Below, piece after piece: positions 1-8,720 of a stretch of 27,088 bases of DNA. The DNA comes from JBBRNH01 sp038247465. Its GTDB lineage: Bacteria; Bacteroidota; Bacteroidia; Cytophagales; Spirosomataceae. Made by a program: the position numbers and the translations under genes. A model generated the notes under the pieces. The model had not been told where the DNA came from and did no database searches. It saw only the letters and a program-made list of their open reading frames with translations. Numbering within the stretch: the stretch's first letter is position 1; every line of letters begins with the position of its first letter. The stretch is from the NCBI GenBank assembly GCA_038247465.1, contig JBBRUV010000015.1:1-27088 (forward strand), in the 5' to 3' direction.

Positions 1-44
1 ATGTAAACCCGGTACCGCATTGGTTATGCTGATTTATCTCGGCC

Positions 45-1721
45 TTACCGCATCGCTTTCCAGGAATTTATCAGCCCATTCGTGCTGCTGTCGTGGTTCG
101 TAACGGGCTCATCATCACCAAGTTCCGGCAAAATCTGGCTGGCGAGTTGCTTACCAAGTTCAACGCCCCACTGGTCAAAACTGAAAATGTTCCAGATCAC
201 GCCCTGCACAAAAATCTTGTGTTCATACATGGCAATCAATTGGCCGAGTGTCCGGGGCGTAATTTGCTTCACCAAAATTGAGTTGGTGGGCCGGTTGCCC
301 GAAAACGCCTTGAACGGAGCCAGAAACGCGATTTCTTCTTCCGATTTCCCGACCTTGCGGAGTTCATCGGCGGCCTGAGCTTCGGTTTTCCCGTTCATCA
401 AAGCTTCGGTCTGGGCAAAAAAGTTAGAGAGCAGCAGCGTGTGGTGGTTACCGAGGGGCCGGTGACTGATGGCGGGGGCAATAAAATCGCAGGGAATGAG
501 CTTACTACCCTGGTGAATCAACTGATAAAAAGCGTGTTGGCCGTTGGTGCCGGGTTCGCCCCAGATAATCGGGCCGGTCTGATAATCAACAGGTTTGCCA
601 TCCCGCCCGACGGTTTTGCCGTTACTCTCCATGTCGCCCTGCTGAAAGTAGGCCGCAAATCGGTGCAGATACTGGTCGTAGGGCAAAATGGCCTGCGTCG
701 AAGCCCCGAAGAAATTGTTGTACCAGATACCGAGCAGGGCCAGCATCACGGGCATATTGGCCTCGAAGCGCGTGGTGCGAAAATGCTCGTCCATGTCATG
801 CCCACCGGCCAGGAGTTCCTCAAAATTCTCGAAGCCGATATACAGCGCAATCGAAAGTCCGATGGCCGACCACAGCGAATACCGCCCGCCAACCCAATCC
901 CAGAAACCGAACATAGTAGCCGGATCAATGCCAAAGGCTGCGACCGCTTTTTGGTTGGTTGAGAGGGCTGCGAAATGCTTGGCGATGTCAGTTTCGGTGC
1001 CGCCGTTGTCCAAAAACCACTGCCGGGCAGTCTGGGCGTTAGTCATCGTCTCCTGGGTGGTGAAGGTCTTGGAGGCAATCAGAAACAGCGTTGTTTCGGG
1101 CTTCACGACTTGCAGGGCTTCGTAGATGTGCGCCCCGTCCACGTTCGAGACGAAGTGTACGCGCAGTTTTGTGTCGTCGCCGTAGGGTTTCAGGGCTTCC
1201 GTCACCATAACGGGGCCGAGGTCAGAGCCGCCAATACCGATGTTCACAATATCGGTGATAGGTTGGCCGGTGTAACCCGTCCACTCGCCCGACCGGACGC
1301 GATTGGTGAATGCTTTCATCCGGGCCAAAACCGCGTTTATTTCAGGCATAACATCCTGACCATCAATCAGAACGGGGGTGTTTCTGCGGTTGCGGAGGGC
1401 GGTGTGCAGCACGGCCCGGTTTTCGGTGGCGTTAATGGCATCGCCCGAAAACAATTGGTTGATGGCATCGCGGAGGTTGGCCTGTTCGGGCAGTTTCAGC
1501 AGCAGCCGCAGGGTTTCATGGGTGATACGGTTCTTGGAATAATCGAGCAGAATATCCTGGAAGCGAATCGTGAACTGCTTAAAGCGGTTCGGCTGGGGGG
1601 TATAGGTAATGGGATTTTTAGGCTGAAATAAATCGCGAAGGTGGGCGCGTTCCATATACCCGAAATGTTCTTTGAGTTCGGCGTAGGCCGGGAGGTCGGT
1701 AAAACGATGCGTGGCAAGCAT
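45..1721 (-). CDS. pgi: Glucose-6-phosphate isomerase
   Basis: This enzyme interconverts glucose 6-phosphate and fructose 6-phosphate in the cytoplasm (glycolysis and gluconeogenesis). Both classical family signatures are present: WVGGRYSLWSAIG mid-protein and FSFDQWGVELGK near the C-terminus. NIGIGGSDLGP, which binds the sugar phosphate, and PGTNGQHAFYQL, which carries the active-site histidine, are also seen. I chose the ATG at 1721 (558 residues, usual for the family) because MLATHRFTDLPAYAELKEHF resembles a normal isomerase N-terminus. The frame stays open upstream to a TTG at 1817, but those extra 32 residues read like the tail of the neighbouring retropepsin-like gene. No stop separates that remnant from pgi, so translation could in principle run through. 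No clear Shine-Dalgarno sequence is visible, which is common in Bacteroidota. The family call is certain; the start is less so. Confidence 0.96.
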   Translation of the reverse strand: MLATHRFTDLPAYAELKEHFGYMERAHLRDLFQPKNPITYTPQPNRFKQFTIRFQDILLDYSKNRITHETLRLLLKLPEQANLRDAINQLFSGDAINATENRAVLHTALRNRRNTPVLIDGQDVMPEINAVLARMKAFTNRVRSGEWTGYTGQPITDIVNIGIGGSDLGPVMVTEALKPYGDDTKLRVHFVSNVDGAHIYEALQVVKPETTLFLIASKTFTTQETMTNAQTARQWFLDNGGTETDIAKHFAALSTNQKAVAAFGIDPATMFGFWDWVGGRYSLWSAIGLSIALYIGFENFEELLAGGHDMDEHFRTTRFEANMPVMLALLGIWYNNFFGASTQAILPYDQYLHRFAAYFQQGDMESNGKTVGRDGKPVDYQTGPIIWGEPGTNGQHAFYQLIHQGSKLIPCDFIAPAISHRPLGNHHTLLLSNFFAQTEALMNGKTEAQAADELRKVGKSEEEIAFLAPFKAFSGNRPTNSILVKQITPRTLGQLIAMYEHKIFVQGVIWNIFSFDQWGVELGKQLASQILPELGDDEPVTNHDSSTNGLINSWKAMR

Positions 1722-1990
1722 GGGGTTGGGGTTGAACTGGAGTTGGTTGTGATTCGGGGATTCGTGAACCGTAATGATGTTCTGTCGAAAATTGAGGCAA
1801 ATTTCGGTATCGGCCAAAAATCCAACCCGGTAATGCCTTTAACGTTATCCTGCGGATCATCGAAAAAATAGGCGAAGACCTCAAAATCAGTCCGTTCGAT
1901 GCCCACACAGCGCAGATATCTAACAACAAACGTGTTGGCCTGCAAAATCAGGTCGTCGTGGGATCGGTCAAACGAATAGCTCTCAGCCAT
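1722..1990 (-). pseudogene. Degraded retropepsin-like aspartic protease remnant
   Basis: Reading starts at an ATG at 1990, which overlaps the end of the upstream small gene by 43 bases. The product begins MAESYSFDRSHDDLILQ and continues VGIERTDFEVF and GITGLDF, resembling the end of bacterial retropepsin-like proteins, which typically have GLLGLDFL followed by a hydrophobic strand. After GLDF the frame is lost at a run of five T. One more T, or a -1 slip on TTT, would give GLDFLADTEICLNFRQNIIT, the expected family ending. The catalytic DTGA-type motif is absent: the N-terminal strand joins the C-terminal half directly, as if about 55 residues were deleted. The restored frame has no stop before pgi. 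I infer a decayed gene; the frameshift alone could be a sequencing error, but the missing active site could not. Confidence 0.6.
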
Positions 1991-2211
1991 TTACGGGTGT
2001 GGTTTTTAGGCTCTCCGGTAAAAACTATACTGCTGTTCGCAACGGTTTTGGTCAGGTCTCGGCTTTGATAGCAGAGTTCTAAATAATCCCGATTGCGCGC
2101 CAATAACTGCCCCTGAGTAGGGTGAGCATTTACAAACTCCGGGTTGCCCAACAGCACCCATTCGTCAGGAAAACGTGCTTTTATCTCGCTGAAAGTCAGT
2201 TGGTCAGTCAT
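1948..2211 (-). CDS. Small conserved hypothetical protein paired with retropepsin-like gene
   Basis: The gene encodes 87 residues. It begins MTDQLTFSEIKARFPDEWVL and includes a GNPEF turn and VFTGEPK near the end. From general knowledge, small proteins with a start of the form 'I+x+(Y/F)PDEWV(L/A)(L/I)GNP' are often encoded directly upstream of a retropepsin-like protease in cyanobacteria and Bacteroidota. The same order is found here, with a 43-base overlap into the degraded protease frame. No enzymatic motif, signal peptide or membrane segment is visible, and the function is unknown. Pairing suggests a partner or regulator of the protease. Because the partner looks broken, this gene may be a leftover, though its own frame is intact. 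Confidence 0.75.
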   Translation of the reverse strand: MTDQLTFSEIKARFPDEWVLLGNPEFVNAHPTQGQLLARNRDYLELCYQSRDLTKTVANSSIVFTGEPKNHTRKWLRAIRLTDPTTT

Positions 2212-2275
2212 ATTATTACGTCGGAATTAGCTACGGGAAAGCACTGGCATTAACCGCTAAGTCGCACCTGATCGC

Positions 2276-5200
2276 TCAAAACCCAATGTCTATCACCAAC
2301 GGCTGCACCAGAAACTGCCCCGTTGCGGCAATGTAAATCGTGCGAACACCCACCTCAAACGGATACCGCAGCCGCAGCGCGTTGAACACGAATGACAGAT
2401 CGGCCCCGACTGATTCCTGCCGCCGGCTGACGGTACCGAACCCCCGCAACCGGCCATACACGTCGCGCACGGGCCGGGTGCTGCTGCCATCGGCGAGGTC
2501 ATAAAACCCGGCCATTTTTACCCGTTGCACATACAACCACCGCCCAATGGACAAATGCGTATCAAACAACGGCAGTTTATACTCGATACTGGCCGTGCGA
2601 AGGTTATCCTGACTGACGTAACTCTGCCCGCGCGGGTAAAACAAGGGCGTGGCAAACTGATAAACGTTGGCCGTTGCCGCGGCACCGATGGCGGGCTGGG
2701 TCTGGATACCACCCCGAAACCGCAGGCTGTGGTGCCGCCCGATGCCGGGCAACAACACCCCACCCTGCACGGCCCACAACTGCCCGGTCAGCACCCCGCC
2801 GGGCAATGTCTGCCGCCCCGACGCGGCTAAGGTGAGACCAAAACGCGGGGCTACGTCGCGCTTGCGTTGTTTAAGCAGAGCCGCATAACTCAGGTTGTAA
2901 CTCATGGCCTGGAGTGTGCCACTATTGCCGACTTCGGTCAGCGAGAGCCGGGGAATGTCAAACCCGCTGACCTGCAAATAGTTGTAATAAGCCGAAACGG
3001 TCAGGTTCTGGCTGTATTTCGAGCGGGTCAGGTTAAACGGCAACCGCAGTCCGGTGGTGAGCTGGTTGTAATTCCAGCGGTCAGTAACAAGGCTATCCAA
3101 CGGAAACCGCTCGTCGAGATAAACCGACGTTTTGCGTTGCCCCCGCGCCACACTCACGTCAATAATCGGGTACAACCCCTGATAACTCACCGTAGCAAAC
3201 GCATTACCCACGTTTTCGGCCTGGTTGTAGATATAGCCGACGCTGGCCTGGGTGGTGGATAAAATATCCTGCGATTGCAGCCCGACTGTCAGCGTTTGGC
3301 CCATTGAACTGATGGTTGACCCCCAGCCGTAGAGGTTCAGCGCGTGGCCCAGCCGCGAATACCGACGAGCCTGATAATCAGCCATTTTGGGGAGCGTATC
3401 GGTCAGTACCAAACTCGGTTCTGTAGGATTGTCGGCAGCAGGGGGCGGCCCAACGCGGCTGGACGCAGCCCGGCCCGGCCCAAAATACCGAATGGCGTTA
3501 TCGCGAACGGTTTCGGCAGGTGTCCACGTGGCCGGGTTCATCGCCATCTCAACCGCCCGGAAGCCATCTGCCATAAAATCCTGAAACGCCAGCCGTCTCC
3601 CATCCGGCGACACAGCCGCGTGATAGGCGCCAACGGGCCGCGACGTAACCTGAAACGACTGCCCCGCTGTGGTATCAACGGCATAGATATTGTCAATGCC
3701 CGACCGGGGCGAATTATACAGCACGTATTGACCCCAGGGTTGCGGGTGGCTGATGTTTTCGTTGGCGGGGGCCAACAAATCGTGCGCTTGGCCGGTTTGG
3801 GTGTTGATGCGCCGGAGGGTTTTCTGCCCGTTTTTCAAGGCCACCACCACCACCGAACGCCCATCGGCAAACCAGCGCGGGTGCAGAAAAAACGCATTTT
3901 CGGGGTTGGGTAATGCCCGGATCAGCCCGCCCGTTTCGGCATCCAACAACACGAGCCGGGTGCGGGCTTCGGGCAGGTTCTCAACCGCCACCACCGTCAT
4001 GCCATCGGGCGCGAGTGCGGCAACCGTGTAGCGTTGGTGGCGCGTGAGCCGGGTCAGTTGCCGGGTGTTCGTGTCATAGACTCGAATGTCAGAATACACT
4101 CGTGTCCGCCAGCGCGGGTCATAACTGTGTTCGATCCAGGCGATTCTCCCCCCGCCCGCCGAGAGCATATCGGGGTCATTGGTAAAACCCTGCACGAAGA
4201 TTGTGCGCTCCCGGCTGCCCGATTTCGCGGATTTGTTCAGGATTACGAGTTGAGAAATATGGCCCAGGCCGCTCTTGACCACCACCACCGTGCTGTCGGT
4301 GAGGTATTGCGGATACTGGTAATTGGTAAATATCAGGCGGGTTTTTCCGGCGGGTTTTCGAGTCTGATTATCAACCGATTGCATCAAAAACGACGTAGCC
4401 GGTGTGATGGTCAGGGCCAGTTGTTGCTGCCGGAAGGTTTCGGCAAGGTCGGTCATGGTGCGGGCATATAACCCTTCGACGCGCAGACCAGTCTGCTTTT
4501 TTAGCCCCCCCGAAAACGAAAACGGCAGCGGCAGCCGGTTCATATACGCCGTCAGAATGGCTCCCCAGGCGTCGGGGCCGTTGGTGCGTTTGAGGTTGGT
4601 GGTCAGGTAATAACCCAGCGTGTAATGATCGGGTACGTTATCCCGAAATGAGCCGCCAACGGCTTTTGGGTAATCAAACAGTCTGCCAGCCAGCAGGTTA
4701 GCCCGCAGACCGAGGTCAAAATTCGGAATCCGGCCCCGGCCACTGCCGGTCAGCACGGTTTCGGCACCCACCGCGTCGCCTTCCATAAACCAGTCGGGCG
4801 TGCCGATGCGCGGCAGTTGCAAGCCGTTGTTACCCAGCACAGCATAAACGTATTTGCCGTATCCGTCGAGAAACTTATCGAACTGCACCACGTGCCGAAA
4901 CTCATGCACGGCCAGCAAATCGAGCCAGTTGTTGGTGCCGGCCAAACCGGGGTCTTGCGGGGGCGTGGTAAAAAACTCCGACCGGCGGGGTGTAACCGTC
5001 ACAAATCCGTTGCTGACCGTTGTCTGGTTTTGAATCAGGATGGATAACCGGCGCGGTTGCCGGCCCAGCCCCGCGCTGACGGGCGCGTAGACCTGTTCGA
5101 GCCGGTGGGCGGTTTGCTGCGCCACCGAGTCGGTTCCTGCCGGATACAACAGCCGAAAATGGGGCGTGTTGAGTTGGTAGAATTTAATACGGGTTGGGTT

Positions 5201-5281
5201 CGGGCCGAGAGTAGTGAACCCCTGGGCAACGGTTGTCAGCGAGAGCAAACAGCAGGCAAAAAGCAGAATAGCGGGGCGCAT
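2276..5281 (-). CDS. Outer-membrane protein: gluzincin-like protease domain + TolB-like propeller + beta-barrel
   Basis: The product is 1001 residues from the ATG at 5281, chosen because MRPAILLFACCLLSLTTVAQ is a clear signal peptide; the frame is open 28 codons further upstream but that stretch is highly basic. Residues 126-130 read HEFRH, a zinc-binding HExxH, and 37 residues after its last histidine WFMEGDAVG supplies a plausible third zinc ligand (Glu167), the layout of gluzincin metallopeptidases. Residues about 300-620 hold repeated strands with SPDGRRLAF and APDGMTVVAV, typical of TolB/WD40-like propeller blades. From about 680 the sequence alternates hydrophobic and polar residues and ends in phenylalanine (PLVIDIGF), as outer-membrane barrels do. 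I infer a surface or periplasmic peptidase anchored by its own barrel. Substrate is unknown. A putative lipoprotein gene diverges from it. Confidence 0.85.
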   Translation of the reverse strand: MRPAILLFACCLLSLTTVAQGFTTLGPNPTRIKFYQLNTPHFRLLYPAGTDSVAQQTAHRLEQVYAPVSAGLGRQPRRLSILIQNQTTVSNGFVTVTPRRSEFFTTPPQDPGLAGTNNWLDLLAVHEFRHVVQFDKFLDGYGKYVYAVLGNNGLQLPRIGTPDWFMEGDAVGAETVLTGSGRGRIPNFDLGLRANLLAGRLFDYPKAVGGSFRDNVPDHYTLGYYLTTNLKRTNGPDAWGAILTAYMNRLPLPFSFSGGLKKQTGLRVEGLYARTMTDLAETFRQQQLALTITPATSFLMQSVDNQTRKPAGKTRLIFTNYQYPQYLTDSTVVVVKSGLGHISQLVILNKSAKSGSRERTIFVQGFTNDPDMLSAGGGRIAWIEHSYDPRWRTRVYSDIRVYDTNTRQLTRLTRHQRYTVAALAPDGMTVVAVENLPEARTRLVLLDAETGGLIRALPNPENAFFLHPRWFADGRSVVVVALKNGQKTLRRINTQTGQAHDLLAPANENISHPQPWGQYVLYNSPRSGIDNIYAVDTTAGQSFQVTSRPVGAYHAAVSPDGRRLAFQDFMADGFRAVEMAMNPATWTPAETVRDNAIRYFGPGRAASSRVGPPPAADNPTEPSLVLTDTLPKMADYQARRYSRLGHALNLYGWGSTISSMGQTLTVGLQSQDILSTTQASVGYIYNQAENVGNAFATVSYQGLYPIIDVSVARGQRKTSVYLDERFPLDSLVTDRWNYNQLTTGLRLPFNLTRSKYSQNLTVSAYYNYLQVSGFDIPRLSLTEVGNSGTLQAMSYNLSYAALLKQRKRDVAPRFGLTLAASGRQTLPGGVLTGQLWAVQGGVLLPGIGRHHSLRFRGGIQTQPAIGAAATANVYQFATPLFYPRGQSYVSQDNLRTASIEYKLPLFDTHLSIGRWLYVQRVKMAGFYDLADGSSTRPVRDVYGRLRGFGTVSRRQESVGADLSFVFNALRLRYPFEVGVRTIYIAATGQFLVQPLVIDIGF

Positions 5282-5347
5282 TGGCGGTTGGTTGGGTACT
5301 ATTTTCCTGAAAAATAAAGCCCTGCCACGACAATACCGCACACGCTT

Positions 5348-5355
5348 TATCTTTG
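5348..5355 (+). promoter_or_regulatory. Bacteroidota -7 promoter box
   Basis: TATCTTTG is an exact match to the TAnnTTTG element of Bacteroidota housekeeping promoters and ends 22 bases before the ATG at 5378. No convincing -33 TTTG was found at the usual distance. The same box at nearly the same distance precedes two other genes in this window (8620 and 26131, minus strand), which raises confidence. Confidence 0.5.
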
Positions 5356-5377
5356 GCCGAAACAAAGCCCACCCCCG

Positions 5378-6127
5378 ATGCCGATACCGACACTGCCAGT
5401 CCTGTTTTTGCCCCGCTATTGGCTCACTCGTTTACCGCGCTGTTGCTGCCGGTGGTGGCCCGTTAGCCTGACAACACTGATGACGGTGCTGCTGCCGGGT
5501 TGCCAGGTGATGGAGGAGGGCAGCACACTCGCGCCGGGGTTTTACAGGTTGCGCCGGGCTTCGGCCTACGCCCTGCCTCCTCAATCGCTCTACGTGACCG
5601 ACGCGGCTGATACGCTCCGGTTGCGCGTTCCTGAAACCACCACCATCCGCACCTTACTGCCAACAGCATACGACGGGCTGACGCTCTACCGGAAACATGT
5701 CGATGTGGATGTGTTCACGATTCCGTTCAAGGTGCGCCCGGCACAGGCCGGGATTCCGGCCCAGCTCAACTCAAATTTCAACGCAGCGTTATATCTGGGC
5801 CGTCGGATTGACTTTTATCAATTTAGTAATCAGCGCGTTACGCCTGATTTCCAGACCCGTCGGCTGCGGTCACGCGGGTTTGGCTACGGGGTGTTTGCGG
5901 GCATCGGCTCGGCAGTAATTAATGACCTGGTGCTGCCCACCCGCAAACCGGGTTTCGAGTATGAAGGCGTGGTAATTGACCTCGGCGCGGCCCTGATTTA
6001 CGATGCGCGGCTGTTTAACGTTGGGCTGGCCGTCGGTGCCGACCACCTGCTCGATGCCAACCGGCACTACTGGGTGTATCAGCAACGGCCCTGGTTCGGG
6101 ATTCTGTTCGGGCTGAACCTGAACTGA
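5378..6127 (+). CDS. Putative outer-membrane lipoprotein, unknown function
   Basis: The gene encodes 249 residues that I do not recognise. The N-terminus is long and basic (several Arg, RCCCRWW), followed by a hydrophobic stretch ending LLPGC, an acceptable lipobox with Cys42 as the lipidated residue; acidic residues follow (QVMEEGS). The second half is glycine-rich with amphipathic strands (GYGVFAGIGSAVIND, VVIDLGAALIYDARLF) and ends ILFGLNLN, which suggests a small outer-membrane beta structure. The start is favoured by a promoter box 22 bases upstream. The gene diverges from the large outer-membrane protease-barrel gene and converges on the glycosyltransferase gene, 32 bases away at the 3' end. 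A role in the envelope is an inference from the signal and the neighbours only. Confidence 0.75.
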   Translation: MPIPTLPVLFLPRYWLTRLPRCCCRWWPVSLTTLMTVLLPGCQVMEEGSTLAPGFYRLRRASAYALPPQSLYVTDAADTLRLRVPETTTIRTLLPTAYDGLTLYRKHVDVDVFTIPFKVRPAQAGIPAQLNSNFNAALYLGRRIDFYQFSNQRVTPDFQTRRLRSRGFGYGVFAGIGSAVINDLVLPTRKPGFEYEGVVIDLGAALIYDARLFNVGLAVGADHLLDANRHYWVYQQRPWFGILFGLNLN

Positions 6128-6159
6128 TGCAGCCGCCTGTCATGGGCGTTTGGGTGTTG

Positions 6160-8595
6160 TTAATTCAGCAGGCCGTCGTCGGCTTTTTTGTGAGTTTCTT
6201 TTTCCCGGCGTTTCAGCTCGCGCCGTTCCTGCCGCAACTGCCGGGGCGTTTTGGTGGTGTCGGCGGGTTGCGTACCGTCAGCGTTGGCGTTGGTTGTGCC
6301 CGATTCGGGGCGGGTAGCATCGGTGGCGGCATCGGGCCGACGTTTGCGCTTGCCAGGAAACAAATCCCGGAAAAAATTACCCACGCCCGTACCGCCTTCG
6401 TCCAGCTCCACTTCGTCGGGGTCGAGTTGGTTGCCGGGCAACACCATCAAACTATCATCGGGATAATAATCCAATGAATCCACGTATTCGACTTGCCGGC
6501 GCAGGGCGGGCCGAAGCCGCACGTTATAAAACCCATACGCGCCGGAGTCGGGGGCGGTCAGGCCGCGCCGGGCCATAATACGGCCAATAATCCGAAAATA
6601 ACCCCGCACATTCCGGGTCTGCAGCGAGCCGTCGGGCAAAAACCAGTCTAAAGCGCGTTTGGGACTTGGCACCACAAAGGCCAGGAATATGCTCTCGCCG
6701 AGTTCGAGTTGGCCGGGTGTTTTGTCGAAATAATACCGGGCCGCTTCGCCGATGCCGTACACATTCCGGCCCCACTCGATGATGTTTAGGTAGACCTCGT
6801 ACATCCGCTCTTTCGGCACGAGCCGCTGATTCTCGATGAGCCACACAATGAGGACTTCTTCGACCTTGCGGGATAGGGTTTTATTACGGCTCAGGAACAC
6901 GTTTTTCACCAACTGCATCGAAATCGTACTGGCCCCGCGCTTAAACGCTTTTTCTTTGAAATTGGTGGCTATCGAAACCCGGAACGCCTTCTCGTTGAAC
7001 CCTTTATGGGTAAAAAAGCTGTAATCTTCGGAGGTCAGAACGGCATTACGGAGGTTAGGCGAGATACTACTTAACGGTGTAAAGTCGGGGTTTTCGGGGC
7101 CAACCACAATGTCGCGCATGGGCTTCCCTTTTTCGTAAGGCGTGTAAATAAATGAGTTGTTGATCCTGCCGAAATCAATACCACCGAATTGTAGAATCCT
7201 GAAATTTTCGGGTGTCAGTCCCGAATCGAATTGCACCGAATCGGGCAGGGCGGTGTCTAAGTGCAGGGCCAGATCATATTTGAGTTTGCCCGACACGCGC
7301 ATTCCCTGAACGGACTCGAACAGACCCTGCGGAAACGAGTTAAACAACGCCTGCGCGTCCATCTGATCGGTATGCAGTTGAAAATCGTAAATCGTACCGG
7401 CCTTCATCGGGACGTAGGTATCTGCTGATGATTCGCCCCCGGCGGCATCGGCACGGGCGGTTTTGCGGACCGACGACTCCGCCGTTGCCGGGTCGGGCAG
7501 GGTATATTTCAAAAAAGGCCGCGCGGCAATCTCGCCGAGGTGAATGACCGACGACGAATCAACGCCCACGTAATTTTCGCCCACAAACAGCCGGGCATCC
7601 ATCGAAGCCGTTGGCACCACCACGTCCGTCCGGGCAATGGCCGGGTGATTAATCACTAAGTTTCGCACCGAACCAGCCCCGTCGAGCCGGAACTCCCCGC
7701 CTTCGCGGTCAACGTCGTTAAGCCGGAACCGCAACGTATCGGCCTGGAGTTTGAGGTTGTAGCGGGTTTCGAGGTATTTCAGTTCAATGGGTTTCGGGCG
7801 ACCCTGCTGCCCTTCGGCAAACAGGGCCAGGTCATACTCGCGGCTGGCGGGGTCGGCCTGCCCGGTGATATGCCACGTAGCCTCGGTGCCGTTGATCCGA
7901 AACGTGGACAACACGGCCTGATTGTCAATCACGGCGCGTTCGGTCAGCACCGTTACTGACCGAACGCTGTCGGCAGCAGAGGTCAGGGTTGGGTTGTTGG
8001 CCGCAGCAATCCGGCGCGATTTACGGGCGGGCTGTGCGGTAGCAATGTCAGTGAGTCTAAATTCAAGGTTTTTGATGTCGAGATTATTGGGTATTTTCGA
8101 CAGTAGTTCGTCAATCAGGTTGTCGGCTACGTTGGCCAGGTTCAGTCGTTTGGGCGCGTCAGTGGTAGTTGTTTTGGTCGAATCGGTTTTGCGCCGTTTC
8201 AGAATCGTGTCTAAATTACTGAGCGAATCGCGCTTGACGACCTGCACCAAGCCGTTTTCGAGGCTTAAATCAGACAGGGCAATCTTGCCGAACAGCAACG
8301 GCCACACGTTTATGCTGACTTCGGTTCGGGCAATTCGGGCAATGGTGTCGCGAGCCTCCGGCACGATGGCAATCTGCTCGAAACCCACCGACCGCCAGCC
8401 CGTGAAGCGGACCTTGCCGATGGTTACGTTGAGTTTATAATCCCGTTTGGCTTTGCGGGTAGCGCGGTCGAGGGCGGTTTTAAGAAGTTTCTCACGCTGG
8501 GAGAAAGCGATTGCCCCGCCGATACCGGCCAGAACAAACAAACCCAGGAATGAGAAAGCGACAATGCGGATAATTTTTTTTTGACGGTCGGTCAT
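6160..8595 (-). CDS. Monofunctional GT51 peptidoglycan glycosyltransferase with AsmA-like N-terminal region
   Basis: The ATG at 8595 gives 811 residues. A membrane anchor spans about residues 8-31. Residues about 40-480 have the strand-rich, low-motif look of AsmA/DUF748-type periplasmic domains (INVWPLLFGKIALSDLSLENG is typical of that family). The C-terminal third holds the full GT51 set: SEDYSFFTHKG with catalytic Glu523, GASTISMQLVKN (554-565), RKVEE (576-580) and KERMYEVYLNIIEWG (595-609). The enzyme should polymerise lipid II glycan strands at the outer face of the inner membrane. No transpeptidase domain follows; the protein ends in a charged, low-complexity tail rich in Lys, Arg and Glu. 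Typical monofunctional transglycosylases are about 240 residues, so the long N-terminal region is the notable part. A promoter box lies at 8620-8627. Confidence 0.92.
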   Translation of the reverse strand: MTDRQKKIIRIVAFSFLGLFVLAGIGGAIAFSQREKLLKTALDRATRKAKRDYKLNVTIGKVRFTGWRSVGFEQIAIVPEARDTIARIARTEVSINVWPLLFGKIALSDLSLENGLVQVVKRDSLSNLDTILKRRKTDSTKTTTTDAPKRLNLANVADNLIDELLSKIPNNLDIKNLEFRLTDIATAQPARKSRRIAAANNPTLTSAADSVRSVTVLTERAVIDNQAVLSTFRINGTEATWHITGQADPASREYDLALFAEGQQGRPKPIELKYLETRYNLKLQADTLRFRLNDVDREGGEFRLDGAGSVRNLVINHPAIARTDVVVPTASMDARLFVGENYVGVDSSSVIHLGEIAARPFLKYTLPDPATAESSVRKTARADAAGGESSADTYVPMKAGTIYDFQLHTDQMDAQALFNSFPQGLFESVQGMRVSGKLKYDLALHLDTALPDSVQFDSGLTPENFRILQFGGIDFGRINNSFIYTPYEKGKPMRDIVVGPENPDFTPLSSISPNLRNAVLTSEDYSFFTHKGFNEKAFRVSIATNFKEKAFKRGASTISMQLVKNVFLSRNKTLSRKVEEVLIVWLIENQRLVPKERMYEVYLNIIEWGRNVYGIGEAARYYFDKTPGQLELGESIFLAFVVPSPKRALDWFLPDGSLQTRNVRGYFRIIGRIMARRGLTAPDSGAYGFYNVRLRPALRRQVEYVDSLDYYPDDSLMVLPGNQLDPDEVELDEGGTGVGNFFRDLFPGKRKRRPDAATDATRPESGTTNANADGTQPADTTKTPRQLRQERRELKRREKETHKKADDGLLN

Positions 8596-8619
8596 GCGTG
8601 ATGTCAGATTCTGGTAGGG

Positions 8620-8627
8620 CAAAGATA
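8620..8627 (-). promoter_or_regulatory. Bacteroidota -7 promoter box for the glycosyltransferase gene
   Basis: On the minus strand this reads TATCTTTG, an exact TAnnTTTG, ending 24 bases before the ATG at 8595. Its upstream (-33) region would fall inside the heptamer stem-loop that begins at 8634, so the repeat may influence this promoter. Confidence 0.5.
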
Positions 8628-8633
8628 CGGGGG

Positions 8634-8719
8634 TTTGTAGTTTGTGGTTTGTGGTTCGTAGTTTGCGGTTCAGAATTAGGTGTCATACTACGAACTACGA
8701 ACCACAAACCACAAACTAC
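8634..8719. repeat. Heptamer-built stem-loop, copy A
   Basis: The left arm is a row of 7-bp units of the form TTYGTRG (TTTGTAG, TTTGTGG, TTTGTGG, TTCGTAG, then the divergent TTTGCGG). The right arm, 8688-8715, is the same units on the other strand (CTACGAA twice, CCACAAA twice). Bases 8637-8663 and 8693-8719 are a perfect 27-bp inverted repeat around a 29-base loop. The element lies between two divergent genes and ends one base before the start codon of the ROK kinase, so it cannot be a terminator for either gene. Confidence 0.9.
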
Positions 8720-8720
8720 T

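Noticed and set aside
441..1631. Plus-strand open frames opposite pgi
   Set aside because: They are on the reverse strand of a confidently identified gene, show no motifs and have overlapping, unlikely compositions.
45..1817. A 590-residue isomerase starting at TTG 1817
   Set aside because: The first 32 residues do not look like an isomerase N-terminus and fit the end of the upstream retropepsin-like remnant; ATG 1721 gives a normal length.
1813..1820. Programmed -1 frameshift site in the retropepsin-like gene
   Set aside because: A Phe tRNA could slip on the T-run, but there is no full X-XXY-YYZ heptamer, and the missing active site makes decay more likely.
8637..8719. Copy A as a transcription terminator
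   Set aside because: The flanking genes are divergent, so neither transcript ends there.
8634..8719. Heptamer elements as a CRISPR array
   Set aside because: Units are 7 bp without spacers, in inverted order, and no cas genes are present.
8598..8720. N-terminal extension of the ROK kinase through the repeat
   Set aside because: The extension is simply the heptamer repeat read as repeating Val, Cys, Trp, Phe; the family start is at 8721.
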